DNA of 64,000 nt from Clostridiales bacterium (GTDB lineage: Bacteria; Bacillota; Clostridia; Saccharofermentanales; Saccharofermentanaceae): the NCBI GenBank assembly GCA_017554745.1, contig JAFZHS010000019.1, positions 159,760 to 223,759 of the forward strand, given 5' to 3'. Below are positions 15,891-24,275 of the stretch, one piece after another. Every line of letters starts with the position of its first letter. The stretch's first letter is position 1. The position numbers were made by a program, and so were the translations under genes. The notes beneath the pieces are model-generated. The model saw only the letters and a program-made list of their open reading frames with translations, did no database searches and was not told the DNA's origin.

Positions 15891-17285
15891 ATGACGTGGA
15901 AAAATGAAGACATCAACATCAACGGCACCAGCTCGGCGAAATGTCCGAACTGTGGCGCGAGCGTCTTTTTCAACGAGAAGCTGGGTAAGCTTTTCTGCTC
16001 AATGTGCGGAGGGCTTTTCGATCCCGAGAGCATGAAGTCCGCGGGCAGGATCGAGAACCGCGACACCGGCGAGGCGGGCAGCGAAGAGGACAACAAGCAG
16101 GAGTTCGTCTGCGACTCGTGCGGCGCGGCCGTGGTCACCGATTACAATACGTCCGCAACGTTCTGCGCATTCTGCGGTTCGCCGACGCTCATCAACAGAA
16201 GACTTTCGAGATGCTTCAGGCCGGACGTGCTCATTCCGTTCAAAGTCAGCAAAGAAGAGGCGATCGATAACTACCTTAAGTGGGCGAAAACCAATAAGGG
16301 CGTCCCGAAGAAATTCACCTCCGAAGCCGTGCTGTCGAAGATCACGGGCTACTACATTCCGTTCTGGCTCATCGACGCGGACTGCAAGTCAGAGGTGAGC
16401 GGCACGGGCCAGAAATTCAAGGGCGAGAACATCGAGAATTTTGAGATCGACAGGTCGCTCGTGTACAACGTCAGGCGCGTGCCTTTCGACGGCTGCAAGA
16501 AGATCAGCAACACCCTGATGGAAGCGATCGAGCCGTACGATTATAAAGAGATCAAAGAATATAACGACATGTACCTGCCGGGCTTTTTCGCGCAGCGCTA
16601 CGACCTGTCCGCGCTCGACATGATGGACATCATCCGCATCCGCTTGGACAACTACGCGGAGGGCATCGTCAAGCGCCTCTCTGCCAAGGAATACGACTAC
16701 TTCAAGGCCGTCGGCGTCCGCGGCGCCTACTCTGACAATTACAGCCAGCTTTACGCGCTGATGCCGGTGTGGTTTTTGAACATCGAATACGAAGGCGCGA
16801 TGTACAGCATCGCCGTCAACGGCCAGACCGGCAAAGCGTCAGGCTCTTTGCCGATTAATAAGCGCAGAGTGCATGCGCACGCATTCTGGAGCTCCTTGTG
16901 GGAGATCACGAAATACATCGCCCTCACCGCGCTCGTGCCCGCTCTGGGCGTGGCGTTGCTCATGTTCCTGATCGGCAACAAGGGCGGCGATTTCGACTGG
17001 TTCTACTGGATGATGTTCTTTGTTTTGTGGGCAGTCGCGCTTCTTTCCGGCCTCATATTCATCGTTCCGCACGTCAGGAAGAAGTTCTCCGACAGCAGTT
17101 TCTACGAATCGGTCACGATCGACAAGGCGCCGAACATCGATGAGTACATCGATTTGAAGGACGGCTTCAAGATGGACATCCGCGACACCTTCATGTACAT
17201 GTCGACCAAAGCCGACGACGACAAGAACAAGGAGTTCTCCAAAGAGCCCCTGTCGGCGAAGGTGCTGAATAAGATCTTTAAGTGA
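15891..17285 (+). CDS. Double zinc-ribbon membrane protein
   Basis: A 464-residue protein with two N-terminal zinc ribbons: CPNC (Cys18, Cys21) with CSMC (Cys36, Cys39), and CDSC (Cys74, Cys77) with CAFC (Cys92, Cys95). A long soluble middle domain (YIPFWLIDADC, FYAQ-like segments) is followed by two membrane helices near residues 344-364 and 371-396 and a short cytoplasmic tail. Proteins of this layout are widespread in Firmicutes and are often auto-annotated as TFIIB-type zinc-ribbon or PriA-related; the function is unknown. No Shine-Dalgarno is visible before the ATG, which follows a T run, so the start is less sure. Confidence 0.8.
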   Translation: MTWKNEDININGTSSAKCPNCGASVFFNEKLGKLFCSMCGGLFDPESMKSAGRIENRDTGEAGSEEDNKQEFVCDSCGAAVVTDYNTSATFCAFCGSPTLINRRLSRCFRPDVLIPFKVSKEEAIDNYLKWAKTNKGVPKKFTSEAVLSKITGYYIPFWLIDADCKSEVSGTGQKFKGENIENFEIDRSLVYNVRRVPFDGCKKISNTLMEAIEPYDYKEIKEYNDMYLPGFFAQRYDLSALDMMDIIRIRLDNYAEGIVKRLSAKEYDYFKAVGVRGAYSDNYSQLYALMPVWFLNIEYEGAMYSIAVNGQTGKASGSLPINKRRVHAHAFWSSLWEITKYIALTALVPALGVALLMFLIGNKGGDFDWFYWMMFFVLWAVALLSGLIFIVPHVRKKFSDSSFYESVTIDKAPNIDEYIDLKDGFKMDIRDTFMYMSTKADDDKNKEFSKEPLSAKVLNKIFK

Positions 17286-17319
17286 TGTTGGCGGGCGCCG
17301 GGCTGAGGCTGAGTGCATG

Positions 17320-17795
17320 ACGGGTAAAAATGCGAAAAGCTTTTGGTTTACCCGTCTGATTTTTTGCGATGATGTGTGTGTGACGGGTAAAAAGGTGTGT
17401 TGCCTTTGATTTACCCGTCGTTTTTCTTTCTCGAACGCGCGAACTACGGATAAAAACGCGAAAAACGCCAGTTTAGTCCGTAGCATTTCCTGCCGGGTAG
17501 TATGCATGACGGATAAAAACGCGAAAATGGTCATTTTTATCCGTAATTTTCCTTTTGAAGACGACTGCGCGACGGGTAAAAACGCGAAAAAAGCCTGATT
17601 TACCCGCCATTATTCTTTTTTGAACGCGCGGACTACGGATAAAATCGCGAAAATGAGCAGATTTATCCGTAATCCTGCCTGCGGGCCCGCACACACTACG
17701 GATAAGAACGCGAAAAAGGCCAAATTTATCCGTAATCCTTTTCGAGCGCCCTTACACCCTACGGATAAAAAATGAAAAACTTCAGTTTTATCCGT
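17320..17795. repeat. Phased array of eight 36-nt palindromes, 63-nt period
   Basis: Palindromic units start at 17320, 17383, 17446, 17509, 17572, 17635, 17698 and 17761: seven successive intervals of exactly 63 nt. Seven units are 36 nt and the last 35 nt. Arms are ACGGATAAA/TTTATCCGT or ACGGGTAAA/TTTACCCGT, with matched changes in both arms; the 18-nt centre usually contains CGCGAAAA. The 27-nt spacers are partly alike (T-rich, then CGAACGCGCG, then ACT). No gene is called in 17286-17960. A minus-strand frame reads as 21-residue repeats around FAFLSV with one stop, but it has no start or ribosome site. Not a CRISPR: no cas genes and related spacers. Confidence 0.9.
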
Positions 17796-17874
17796 TCGCC
17801 CGCGCACGCAAAGAATAAACTGGCCCGCGTGCGCAAAGAATAAGCGCGCCGCACGCCCCCACCCCAAAACAAAC

Positions 17875-17895
17875 TTTAATGTTACGTTAATGTTC
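17875..17895 (+). promoter_or_regulatory. Direct repeats upstream of the BcrA-like ABC genes
   Basis: TTAATGTT occurs twice (about 17876 and 17887) with an 11-nt period, about 70 nt before the start codon. A TATGAT at about 17923 could be the -10. Direct repeats of this spacing are typical targets of OmpR/PhoB-type regulators. Confidence 0.5.
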
Positions 17896-17960
17896 AGCTA
17901 TCTTGCCGTTAAGATTGGCGGGTTATGATGAAGCCACATCATTAAGGGAGGATAACAGGA

Positions 17961-18869
17961 ATGAGTGAAACCATTTTGAGGATCACGGAGCTATCGAAGT
18001 CGTATGGCGCGAAAACAGTGCTCGACAAGGTGTCTTTCGAGATCGAGAGAGGAAAGATCTACGGCTTTATCGGAGAGAACGGCGCGGGCAAGACCACGGC
18101 CTTAAGGGCGATCACGGGCTTGAGCACCGTGAGGCACGGCAAGATCGAGCTTTTCGGGAAGTCAGACAAGAAGGGCCTCATCGAGGCCAGAAGGAAGATC
18201 GGCTGCCTTGTCGAAAAGCCGATCCTGGAGCTCAACAAATCAGCAAAAAAGAATTTAGAAGCGCAGCAGCTGCTTTACGGCAACAGCGACGCGCAGCGCA
18301 TCGAGCAGGTACTCGAACGAGTAGGTCTAAAAGACGTTAAGAACAAGAAGGTCGCGGATTTCTCGCTCGGCATGAAGCAGAGGCTGGGCATCGCGATGGC
18401 GCTCATCAACAGCCCGGAGCTTCTGGTGCTCGACGAGCCGGTAAACGGACTTGACCCGATGGGCATGGTCGACGTCAGGGAGCTCCTGATCTCGCTTTGC
18501 AGGGACGACGGCATCACGATCGTTATCTCATCACACATTCTGGCCGAGCTCTACCAGCTCGCGACCGACTACATAATCATCTCGCACGGACACATTATTT
18601 CCACGCTCTCGAAAGACGAGCTCGATGACCGCTGCACGACGCACATCACGATGGACACCGAGCATAACGACGAGGCGCTCAGGGTGCTGACTACAAGCGG
18701 CATCAGATCGGTGGACAGCGGCGAAGGCGCGATAAAGATTTTCGACAACGTGGAAGCAAGGGATGTCGCGCAGCTGATGTACGACAACAAGATCCTCGTG
18801 ACGCATCTGGCGAAGCACGAGAGGACGCTCGAAGAATACTACATTGAACTTTTGGGGAGGGGCGCATAA
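17961..18869 (+). CDS. ABC transporter ATP-binding protein, BcrA type
   Basis: A 302-residue ATPase of the bacitracin/lantibiotic-resistance type. Walker A GENGAGKTT (residues 38-46), signature LSLGMKQR, Walker B LLVLDEPVNGLDP and the switch His in SSHILAE are all present, and a ~75-residue C-terminal extension follows as usual for BcrA/DrrA. It pairs with the ABC-2 permease next to it, whose ATG overlaps its stop by one base. GGGAGG precedes the ATG. Likely role is export of, or defence against, a membrane-active compound; the substrate is unknown. Confidence 0.92.
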   Translation: MSETILRITELSKSYGAKTVLDKVSFEIERGKIYGFIGENGAGKTTALRAITGLSTVRHGKIELFGKSDKKGLIEARRKIGCLVEKPILELNKSAKKNLEAQQLLYGNSDAQRIEQVLERVGLKDVKNKKVADFSLGMKQRLGIAMALINSPELLVLDEPVNGLDPMGMVDVRELLISLCRDDGITIVISSHILAELYQLATDYIIISHGHIISTLSKDELDDRCTTHITMDTEHNDEALRVLTTSGIRSVDSGEGAIKIFDNVEARDVAQLMYDNKILVTHLAKHERTLEEYYIELLGRGA

Positions 18870-19606
18870 TGGGCAGCTTATTAAAGTGGGAAATGAAGCA
18901 GACACTGTCTTCAAAATCGTTTTGGATACTGGGCGCGTCGCTCGTCGCACTGCCGGCATTGATGCTGCTCATGGCGATCAGCTTCGGCGCGGATTACACG
19001 GGCTACGAGGCGTTCCTCTCAGGACTTAACGACTACAATGCTTTCGTAATGTTCCTGATCGGCGTCTTCGCCGGAATACACGTCACCGGCGCATTCGAAG
19101 GCCGCAAGATCCAGTCGGCAGTCATGGCAGGCAACAGCAGATTCAGCATACTCCTCGCAAAGTTCATGTCGTTCTCGATCGCAGTCACTTTGTACAGCAT
19201 CGCAGCGATCTTGGTCAGCACGGCGATCGCTTTCGGAACATACGGCGTCACAGGCCTTGACGGCAGCTTTGGCAGAGTCATCTTAGTAAGAACGCTGGTC
19301 TTCATCTTCGTCGAGATCGCATATTCCGCAACATGCTTCCTCGCATCGATGCTCGTAAGGCACCTGGGCGGCGCGATCGGCCTCAACCTGGGCCTCATGA
19401 TCATGACAAACCTCGCAGCGCAGATCTTCCTGAACTTTGAATGGGCCGAGAAATTCATCAGACTCACCCCCGTCGGCCAGACAATGTTCATCGTCGCAGA
19501 CTGCAGCAACACAAATATCGCAATGGCCCTGGCCGCATCAGCTGTCGCCATCGCGGCAGTCATCGCGCTGTCTTACTTAAAGTTCAGAAGGGAAGAACTC
19601 AAATGA
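18869..19606 (+). CDS. ABC-2 type permease
   Basis: A 245-residue membrane protein with six hydrophobic segments, the permease partner of the BcrA-like ATPase. The TAATG overlap with the upstream gene implies coupling. It ends in a charged KFRREELK tail. Followed by a good terminator. Confidence 0.9.
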   Translation: MGSLLKWEMKQTLSSKSFWILGASLVALPALMLLMAISFGADYTGYEAFLSGLNDYNAFVMFLIGVFAGIHVTGAFEGRKIQSAVMAGNSRFSILLAKFMSFSIAVTLYSIAAILVSTAIAFGTYGVTGLDGSFGRVILVRTLVFIFVEIAYSATCFLASMLVRHLGGAIGLNLGLMIMTNLAAQIFLNFEWAEKFIRLTPVGQTMFIVADCSNTNIAMALAASAVAIAAVIALSYLKFRREELK

Positions 19607-19634
19607 TGTTCACCTACTGATATTATCCCATCGG

Positions 19635-19663
19635 GCAGGAGCTTTCGCGGCTCCTGCTTTTTT
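19635..19663 (+). terminator. Rho-independent terminator of the ABC operon
   Basis: GCAGGAGC (19635-19642) and GCTCCTGC (19650-19657) around a TTTCGCG loop, followed by six Ts. Confidence 0.95.
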
Positions 19664-19731
19664 GTTGGGGCGCGAAAAGAGGAGCGGGCCGGCGAGGGTT
19701 CTTTTGTCGGTTCAGAGCACATTTCAGCCAG

Positions 19732-19824
19732 AGTGCCAATTTTGACCCCTGAAATTGGCACTGGAACTGAAATTCCTGAGAAATCTCAGTTTGAGTGACA
19801 GTTTTGGTACCTGAAATTGACACT
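19732..19824. repeat. Pair of 31-nt palindromes, 62-nt period (family B)
   Basis: Two 31-nt palindromes (19732-19762 and 19794-19824) with arms AGTGCCAATTT/AAATTGGCACT and AGTGACAGTTT/AAATTGACACT. The whole region is again symmetric: CAGCCAGAGTG at the left and CACTCTGGCTG at the right. Related pairs with the same 62-nt spacing occur at 32164 and 51088. The gap 19607-20017 holds only the terminator and this element. Confidence 0.85.
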
Positions 19825-20017
19825 CTGGCTGAAATGACCTTTTCGAGCGCAAAAGTAATGGGGACGCGAAAACGTGGAAGCGCGCGAAAACGCACCTCGC
19901 CCCCGCGCACCTTTCTTCCCGACATGTTATAATCACTTTGTCCGGAAACCATTTTCCCGGGCGGCCAAAAATCTATATACGACTTTAGTTTTATTGCATG
20001 TTGAGGGGGATAAGAAC

Positions 20018-20122
20018 ATGATGATAGAACAGCGATCTCATACCCGTAAATTTTTGAGTGCTGCGTGCGCGGCGATGATGGCCGTGACGGTTTTTCTTGG
20101 CGGCTGCGCAAAAGAAGGTTAA
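20018..20122 (+). pseudogene. 34-residue lipoprotein signal-peptide remnant
   Basis: The frame encodes a complete lipoprotein signal peptide (basic start, hydrophobic core, lipobox LGGC at residues 27-30) and then stops after AKEG. A GAGGGGG ribosome site lies upstream. It looks like the stump of a deleted lipoprotein gene, perhaps a solute-binding protein like the truncated one at 20846. A genuine tiny lipoprotein is the alternative. Confidence 0.6.
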
Positions 20123-20146
20123 TAATTTAAAGAGGTGAAAATACAA

Positions 20147-20839
20147 ATGCACAAGATCGGTTTAGTCGGCGGCACGGGCCCCGAATCCACATTGATGTAC
20201 TACAAGGAGCTCAACTCCAGGATCGACACGCTGACGGGCGGCGCTGCCATGCCCGACGTGGCGATCGAGAGCGTCAATTTCCGCAAGGCGTGGAGCTTTG
20301 TCGAGCGCGGCGAGTACGATAAGCTCACTGATTATCTCGCGGAAAAAGTCGAGTGCCTGAAGGCCGGCGGCGCGGAGATAATCTCGCTGTCTGCGGTCAC
20401 GATGCATATCGTTTTCGATGAGATCGCAGCGAAAACAAGCACCTCGCTCATCAGCATTCCCAAGTGCGTCAGCGACGAAGCAACAGCCCGCGGATTCAAG
20501 TGCGTCGGCCTCCTCGGGACGATCTTCACGATGGAGCAGGACTACATGAAAAAGGACCTTCTTGATGCCGGCATCCGCGTAGTCGTCCCTCAAAAAGACG
20601 AGCGCGAACTGATCGCAAAGAGGATCCTCGAAGAGCTCGAACTGGGCATCGTAAAGGAGAGCACGCTGAAAGAATTTACGGCCATCATCGAGCGCATGAA
20701 GCGCGAGGACGGCATCGAAGCGGTCATCCTCGGATGCACCGAGCTGCCGCTGCTTTTGAACAAGGATAACTGCCCGGTCTATTGCCTGGACTCGGTAGAG
20801 ATTCACTTGAATAAGCTCGTCGGGATGGCGATGGGGTAA
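20147..20839 (+). CDS. Aspartate/glutamate racemase family protein (RacX/YgeA-like)
   Basis: A 230-residue cofactor-independent racemase with GLVGGTGPEST at the start and the second catalytic Cys197 in LGCTELP. The first catalytic position reads SAVTMH with Thr85 rather than Cys. A Thr/Cys pair is known from E. coli YgeA, a broad-specificity amino acid racemase, so a substrate other than Glu is likely. The ATG at 20147 sits 9 nt after AAAGAGGTG; an in-frame GTG at 20135 is part of that site. It is flanked by two decayed lipoprotein genes. Confidence 0.85.
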   Translation: MHKIGLVGGTGPESTLMYYKELNSRIDTLTGGAAMPDVAIESVNFRKAWSFVERGEYDKLTDYLAEKVECLKAGGAEIISLSAVTMHIVFDEIAAKTSTSLISIPKCVSDEATARGFKCVGLLGTIFTMEQDYMKKDLLDAGIRVVVPQKDERELIAKRILEELELGIVKESTLKEFTAIIERMKREDGIEAVILGCTELPLLLNKDNCPVYCLDSVEIHLNKLVGMAMG

Positions 20840-20845
20840 CGCATA

Positions 20846-21565
20846 ATGGGGACCGGCAAAATGCGCAAGACAAATAAGTTTTTAGCCATGTTTTTAGCCG
20901 TCACGATGCTGTCTGTGACGTGCTTTGGCTCGGGATGTTCCGCGCGCAAAAAGCCGGTTGTCCTGACTATGTTTTCGATAGCTTTGGGCAAAGAAAAATC
21001 CGAAGATAATAAGATCCGCAATCTGATCACGGAGAAGACCGGCGTGCAGGTCACTGAGGTCTGGATGGAGGGCCAGTACTCCCGAAATGTCATCGACGGC
21101 TGGCTTGAGACGCCGAAGCTGCCGGACTACATGTATATCAACGAGCGCCTCGATGAATTCTACGACCATGGCCTTCTCGTGGCGTGGGATCCTTACCTCG
21201 AGAAATACCCCAACATCAAAAATCTCCACACCGATGAAGAGTGGGATCTGCTCAGGCAGTCTGACGGCAAAATATATTCGGTCAACATTCCCGGCGGGCC
21301 TTTTACCGAAGACCCGAATGCAATTACCAACACCTGGGGCTTCGTAGTCACGACATCCTGCAAGGACCCTGAAGCCGCTTTCAAATTCATTAACGACATC
21401 CTGTCAGAAGAGATAATGGATCTGCGTTTCTGGGGCATCGAGGGCGTGGATTATCTGAAGGATAACGACGGCACACATTACCGCACAAAAGAGATGGCGG
21501 ACATGTGGGATAACGAAGAATACGGCGTTACCCACGTGTGCGAGTATGCGCTGATGCCGCAGTGA
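20846..21565 (+). pseudogene. Solute-binding lipoprotein with large in-frame deletion
   Basis: The 239-residue product starts like a lipoprotein (lipobox FGSGC, Cys31; a second ATG at 20861 is possible) and continues like the N-terminal lobe of an LplA-type family 1 sugar-binding protein (TGVQVTEVWMEGQ, LPDYMYIN, WDPYLEKYPNI, SDGKIYSVNI). It then passes directly to sequence usually found near the C-terminus (TWGFVVTTSCKDPEAAFKFIND). Full-length relatives have about 450-550 residues, so some 200 or more from the middle are missing without a frameshift, and the end is short too. It probably cannot bind its ligand. No permease genes accompany it. Confidence 0.7.
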
Positions 21566-21662
21566 GATTCCACAAGATATTCTCTAAAATGCCGGATGCA
21601 CCCTGTCACAAGGCGGTTTGACACGCGGCTACACGCGGTTACGCCCCGCGCCCCGCGCTCCC

Positions 21663-23288
21663 TTACCTCAGCTCCTCCGCCCTGAACGTATACACCTTCT
21701 CGTAGTCAGTGTCCAGGCAGATGCTGACGGTGAAGTCGTCAAGGTTGTAGACGCAGGACCATTCGGTTAAGCTGCAGCTTACCTCGTCGAGGATCATCAT
21801 CGCTTCGGATTCGGCGACGACGCGCTCGGTGCCAAGGCCGGTGCAGATGGTGTCGATTCTGTTGTCGGGGTCGCCCATGTCGAAGTAGTCGCCGGGAGCG
21901 ATGACACTGTTGGTGCAGGCGGGGTATTCAGTGACGACCATTTCGCTGCCGAGCCATTCGACGACGACGTAACGGCCGGTCTTGTCAGTGATGAACAGGT
22001 GGTAATTGTAGCCCAGGTCGGACTGGATGTCGTATGACTCGAGGAGCGCCAGGGCTTCGTCGACTGAAGCGCAGTTGTCGAGGACGGCTCTGACACAGCA
22101 GAAGATCAGTAGGTCAGGCTTGCCCCGGTCCTGATGGGCCTCATCGATGTCGAGCTCGAGGATGCCCGCGCCGACGCCTTTCTCGTTCATGCCGTCGACG
22201 ATAAAGTAAGGCGTGAGCACCATGACAAATCTGCCCAGAGGCGAGTCAGGATCGAGCGTGCTGGTCTGGCCGACGCTGAAGACAGCGAGATCGGCGCAGC
22301 CTATTGATTCGTAAGCGTCCTTGGGGTGTGAGTGGACGAGCACCATGTCTGTCTCGGGGTAGTCAAAATTGCGGCCGAAGAGATGGTCGCCGTCTGAAGT
22401 CGTGGCAGCAAAAGATGCGCAGCCGATGCTGTAATCGTCCTCGTTGAAGATGAAGTTCGGCATGCCGTACACGTGGTTGTCGAGCATCCAGTCAATGAAC
22501 TCATTGACGGTGCCCGCGCCGTTTTCGAGCATTCCCTGCGTATCGGTGCACTCGAGGTTTTTCATCGTGTAGAAGCCGTCCGTGACCTTCTTGACGGACA
22601 GCATGGTCCTGATGTGGTTGAACAGCATTATCGCGGGAATGATTATCATGAGCGCGAAAACGATCGGCAGCACGATCCTCTTTTTGAGCTTGAAGACGAA
22701 GCAGATCTCGACGATAAAGGCGATCAGGAAAAGTGCCGCGCCGATGAAGATGAACGGCGTCCAGTTGAATGCCTTGACGGATGTGACTTCGATGCAGTAG
22801 GGGAGGACGTTATAAGTAAGCAGCTCGTGGAACTGATCGATTGTGATGACGGGATCTTTTTTCTCCTCATAGATATAGTCGTAACGCTTGTAAAGCGCCT
22901 CGCAGACTTCGCTGTATTCGGCATCGTCCACGGCCCTCAGCTTGCCTGTGATGGTGATGTGCTGATAGAACTTCGCATAATAGATCTTCTTCTCTTTGGC
23001 GCTCAGATTCGAGAAATCCAGCAGGAGAAAAACATAGTCTTCGTCTTCCATGTTCTCGCCGAAAAACTGCAGGTCTTTATTATCGAGCTCAAGGCTGTCA
23101 TAGTAGACCAGAATGTCCGTCTTGACGGTCTTTCCGAGGTCCCCGGGCTTTATGTTTTTGTAGTCAAAGTCCGTGGATGATGAGGCGAAGATCCTTCCGC
23201 CGAAGATTCCCAACAGCACGAGCAGAACGCCTATAAACATTACAACTGCGGTGATTATTATCGCTTTTTTATTACGCTTTTTCGCCAT
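21663..23288 (-). CDS. Membrane-anchored linear amide C-N hydrolase (Ntn fold)
   Basis: A 541-residue protein with an N-terminal membrane anchor (residues ~10-33), a soluble stretch, two more membrane helices (~180-225) and a C-terminal Ntn-hydrolase domain of the choloylglycine hydrolase/acid ceramidase-like kind. The nucleophile would be Cys290 in SIGCASFAATT, followed by the family motif GRNFDYPE. Ntn enzymes of this type usually need the Cys as N-terminal residue after autoprocessing; here it sits behind 289 residues, so cleavage would release the enzyme from its membrane part. The ATG at 23288 is preferred to an upstream TTG at 23324. Substrate unknown. Confidence 0.8.
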   Translation of the reverse strand: MAKKRNKKAIIITAVVMFIGVLLVLLGIFGGRIFASSSTDFDYKNIKPGDLGKTVKTDILVYYDSLELDNKDLQFFGENMEDEDYVFLLLDFSNLSAKEKKIYYAKFYQHITITGKLRAVDDAEYSEVCEALYKRYDYIYEEKKDPVITIDQFHELLTYNVLPYCIEVTSVKAFNWTPFIFIGAALFLIAFIVEICFVFKLKKRIVLPIVFALMIIIPAIMLFNHIRTMLSVKKVTDGFYTMKNLECTDTQGMLENGAGTVNEFIDWMLDNHVYGMPNFIFNEDDYSIGCASFAATTSDGDHLFGRNFDYPETDMVLVHSHPKDAYESIGCADLAVFSVGQTSTLDPDSPLGRFVMVLTPYFIVDGMNEKGVGAGILELDIDEAHQDRGKPDLLIFCCVRAVLDNCASVDEALALLESYDIQSDLGYNYHLFITDKTGRYVVVEWLGSEMVVTEYPACTNSVIAPGDYFDMGDPDNRIDTICTGLGTERVVAESEAMMILDEVSCSLTEWSCVYNLDDFTVSICLDTDYEKVYTFRAEELR

Positions 23289-23409
23289 GATTCCCGAGCC
23301 CCCACGAACACACTTTATCCCCAAACGTTACCCAGACAGTTTACTATTAAAATGCGCAAAAGTATATAAACAGCGTTTGTGTCTGGAATGGCGAAAAAGA
23401 AGGCAGATG

Positions 23410-23762
23410 ACGGATAAATCTGGCCTTTTTTTGTGTTTTTATCCGTAGTGTGTGCGGCCTCTCGAAAAGGATTACGGATAAATCTGGCCTTTTTCGCGTT
23501 TTTATCCGTAGGGATTAAGACCTCGCAGGCAGAATGATGTACTAAATGCCACTTCTTCGCTGTTTTGTACGTCTTAAAGGCGTCTTCGAAAGGTAAAATT
23601 ACGGATAAATCAGGTGTTTTTCGCGATTTTATCCGTTGCGCTCGCTTCTTCGAAGAAAATATTACGGATAAGATTGACCATTTTCGCGTTTTTATCCGTA
23701 GTGCTTACGTCCCGACAGGAAACACGACGTACTAAACACCTCGTTTTCGCGGTTTTGTACGT
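23410..23762. repeat. Phased array of six palindromes, 63-64-nt period
   Basis: Units start at 23410, 23474, 23537, 23601, 23664 and 23727 (intervals 64, 63, 64, 63, 63). All but the first (37 nt) are 36 nt. Four have arms ACGGATAA(A/G)/TTATCCGT; the third and sixth have ACGTACTAAA-type arms paired with TTTTGTACGT instead (the third with one mismatch). The centre carries TTTTCGCG, the reverse complement of the 17.3-kb array, so this array is the same element inverted. It fills the gap between the divergent genes starting at 23288 (minus) and 23841 (plus). Confidence 0.9.
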
Positions 23763-23840
23763 AAAGCCTCCCGCCCCGCTCAGATGTTATAATGTTCATA
23801 TGTAGTTTTTGCCTTCACACACATTTATCGGGTGACAATT

Positions 23841-24251
23841 ATGAGGACGACTAAGCGCGGGCACATTAGTACTATTTCCCTGGTATTGCTTTTGGTGGCA
23901 GTCATGAATCTTGCGGCGTGCGGGAAAAGCGCGGACGCGAAGGCGCTTGTCGGCACGTGGCGGTACGATCAACCGCACGGCAATTCGACGACCATGACGT
24001 TTAACGCCGACGGCTCGTGGACGAGAGATCTGGGCTACGAGAACAATACGAGATTTATACACTACACCGGAAAATATATCCTCGATGATGACGAGAAGAC
24101 CATCACGATCGAGATCGATCCATTGCCCGACGACCGCCTGCAGTTCACCACAGAGATATTCTTCCATTATTTGCTGGTGGGCGATTCTCTGACTTTATAT
24201 GACTACTTCGACACCCAGGAGACGGCAGCGACTTACAAGAAACTCGCGTAA
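23841..24251 (+). CDS. Small lipoprotein with lipocalin-like domain
   Basis: A 136-residue exported lipoprotein: lipobox LAAC near residue 27, then LVGTWRYDQ and TMTFNADGSW, the pattern of small lipocalin-like beta-barrel domains. The chain ends TYKKLA, as in related proteins. The ATG at 23841 follows a GGGTG site. Function unknown. Confidence 0.8.
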   Translation: MRTTKRGHISTISLVLLLVAVMNLAACGKSADAKALVGTWRYDQPHGNSTTMTFNADGSWTRDLGYENNTRFIHYTGKYILDDDEKTITIEIDPLPDDRLQFTTEIFFHYLLVGDSLTLYDYFDTQETAATYKKLA

Positions 24252-24275
24252 GACAATAAGACCCGGCGCAAGTAA

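Noticed and set aside
17320..17795. CRISPR array (36-nt repeats, 27-nt spacers)
   Set aside because: Repeats vary a lot, spacers are related to each other, each repeat is a full palindrome, and no cas gene is in the window.
16839..17867. Minus-strand protein of 21-residue repeats (FAFLSV type) across the 63-nt array
   Set aside because: It has one in-frame stop, no ribosome site, runs antisense through the zinc-ribbon gene, and the related array at 23.4 kb has +1 slips while that at 47.4 kb has a period not divisible by three.
19874..20122. 82-residue protein upstream of the racemase
   Set aside because: Only the last 34 codons have a ribosome site and lipoprotein signal; the rest is untranslated sequence.
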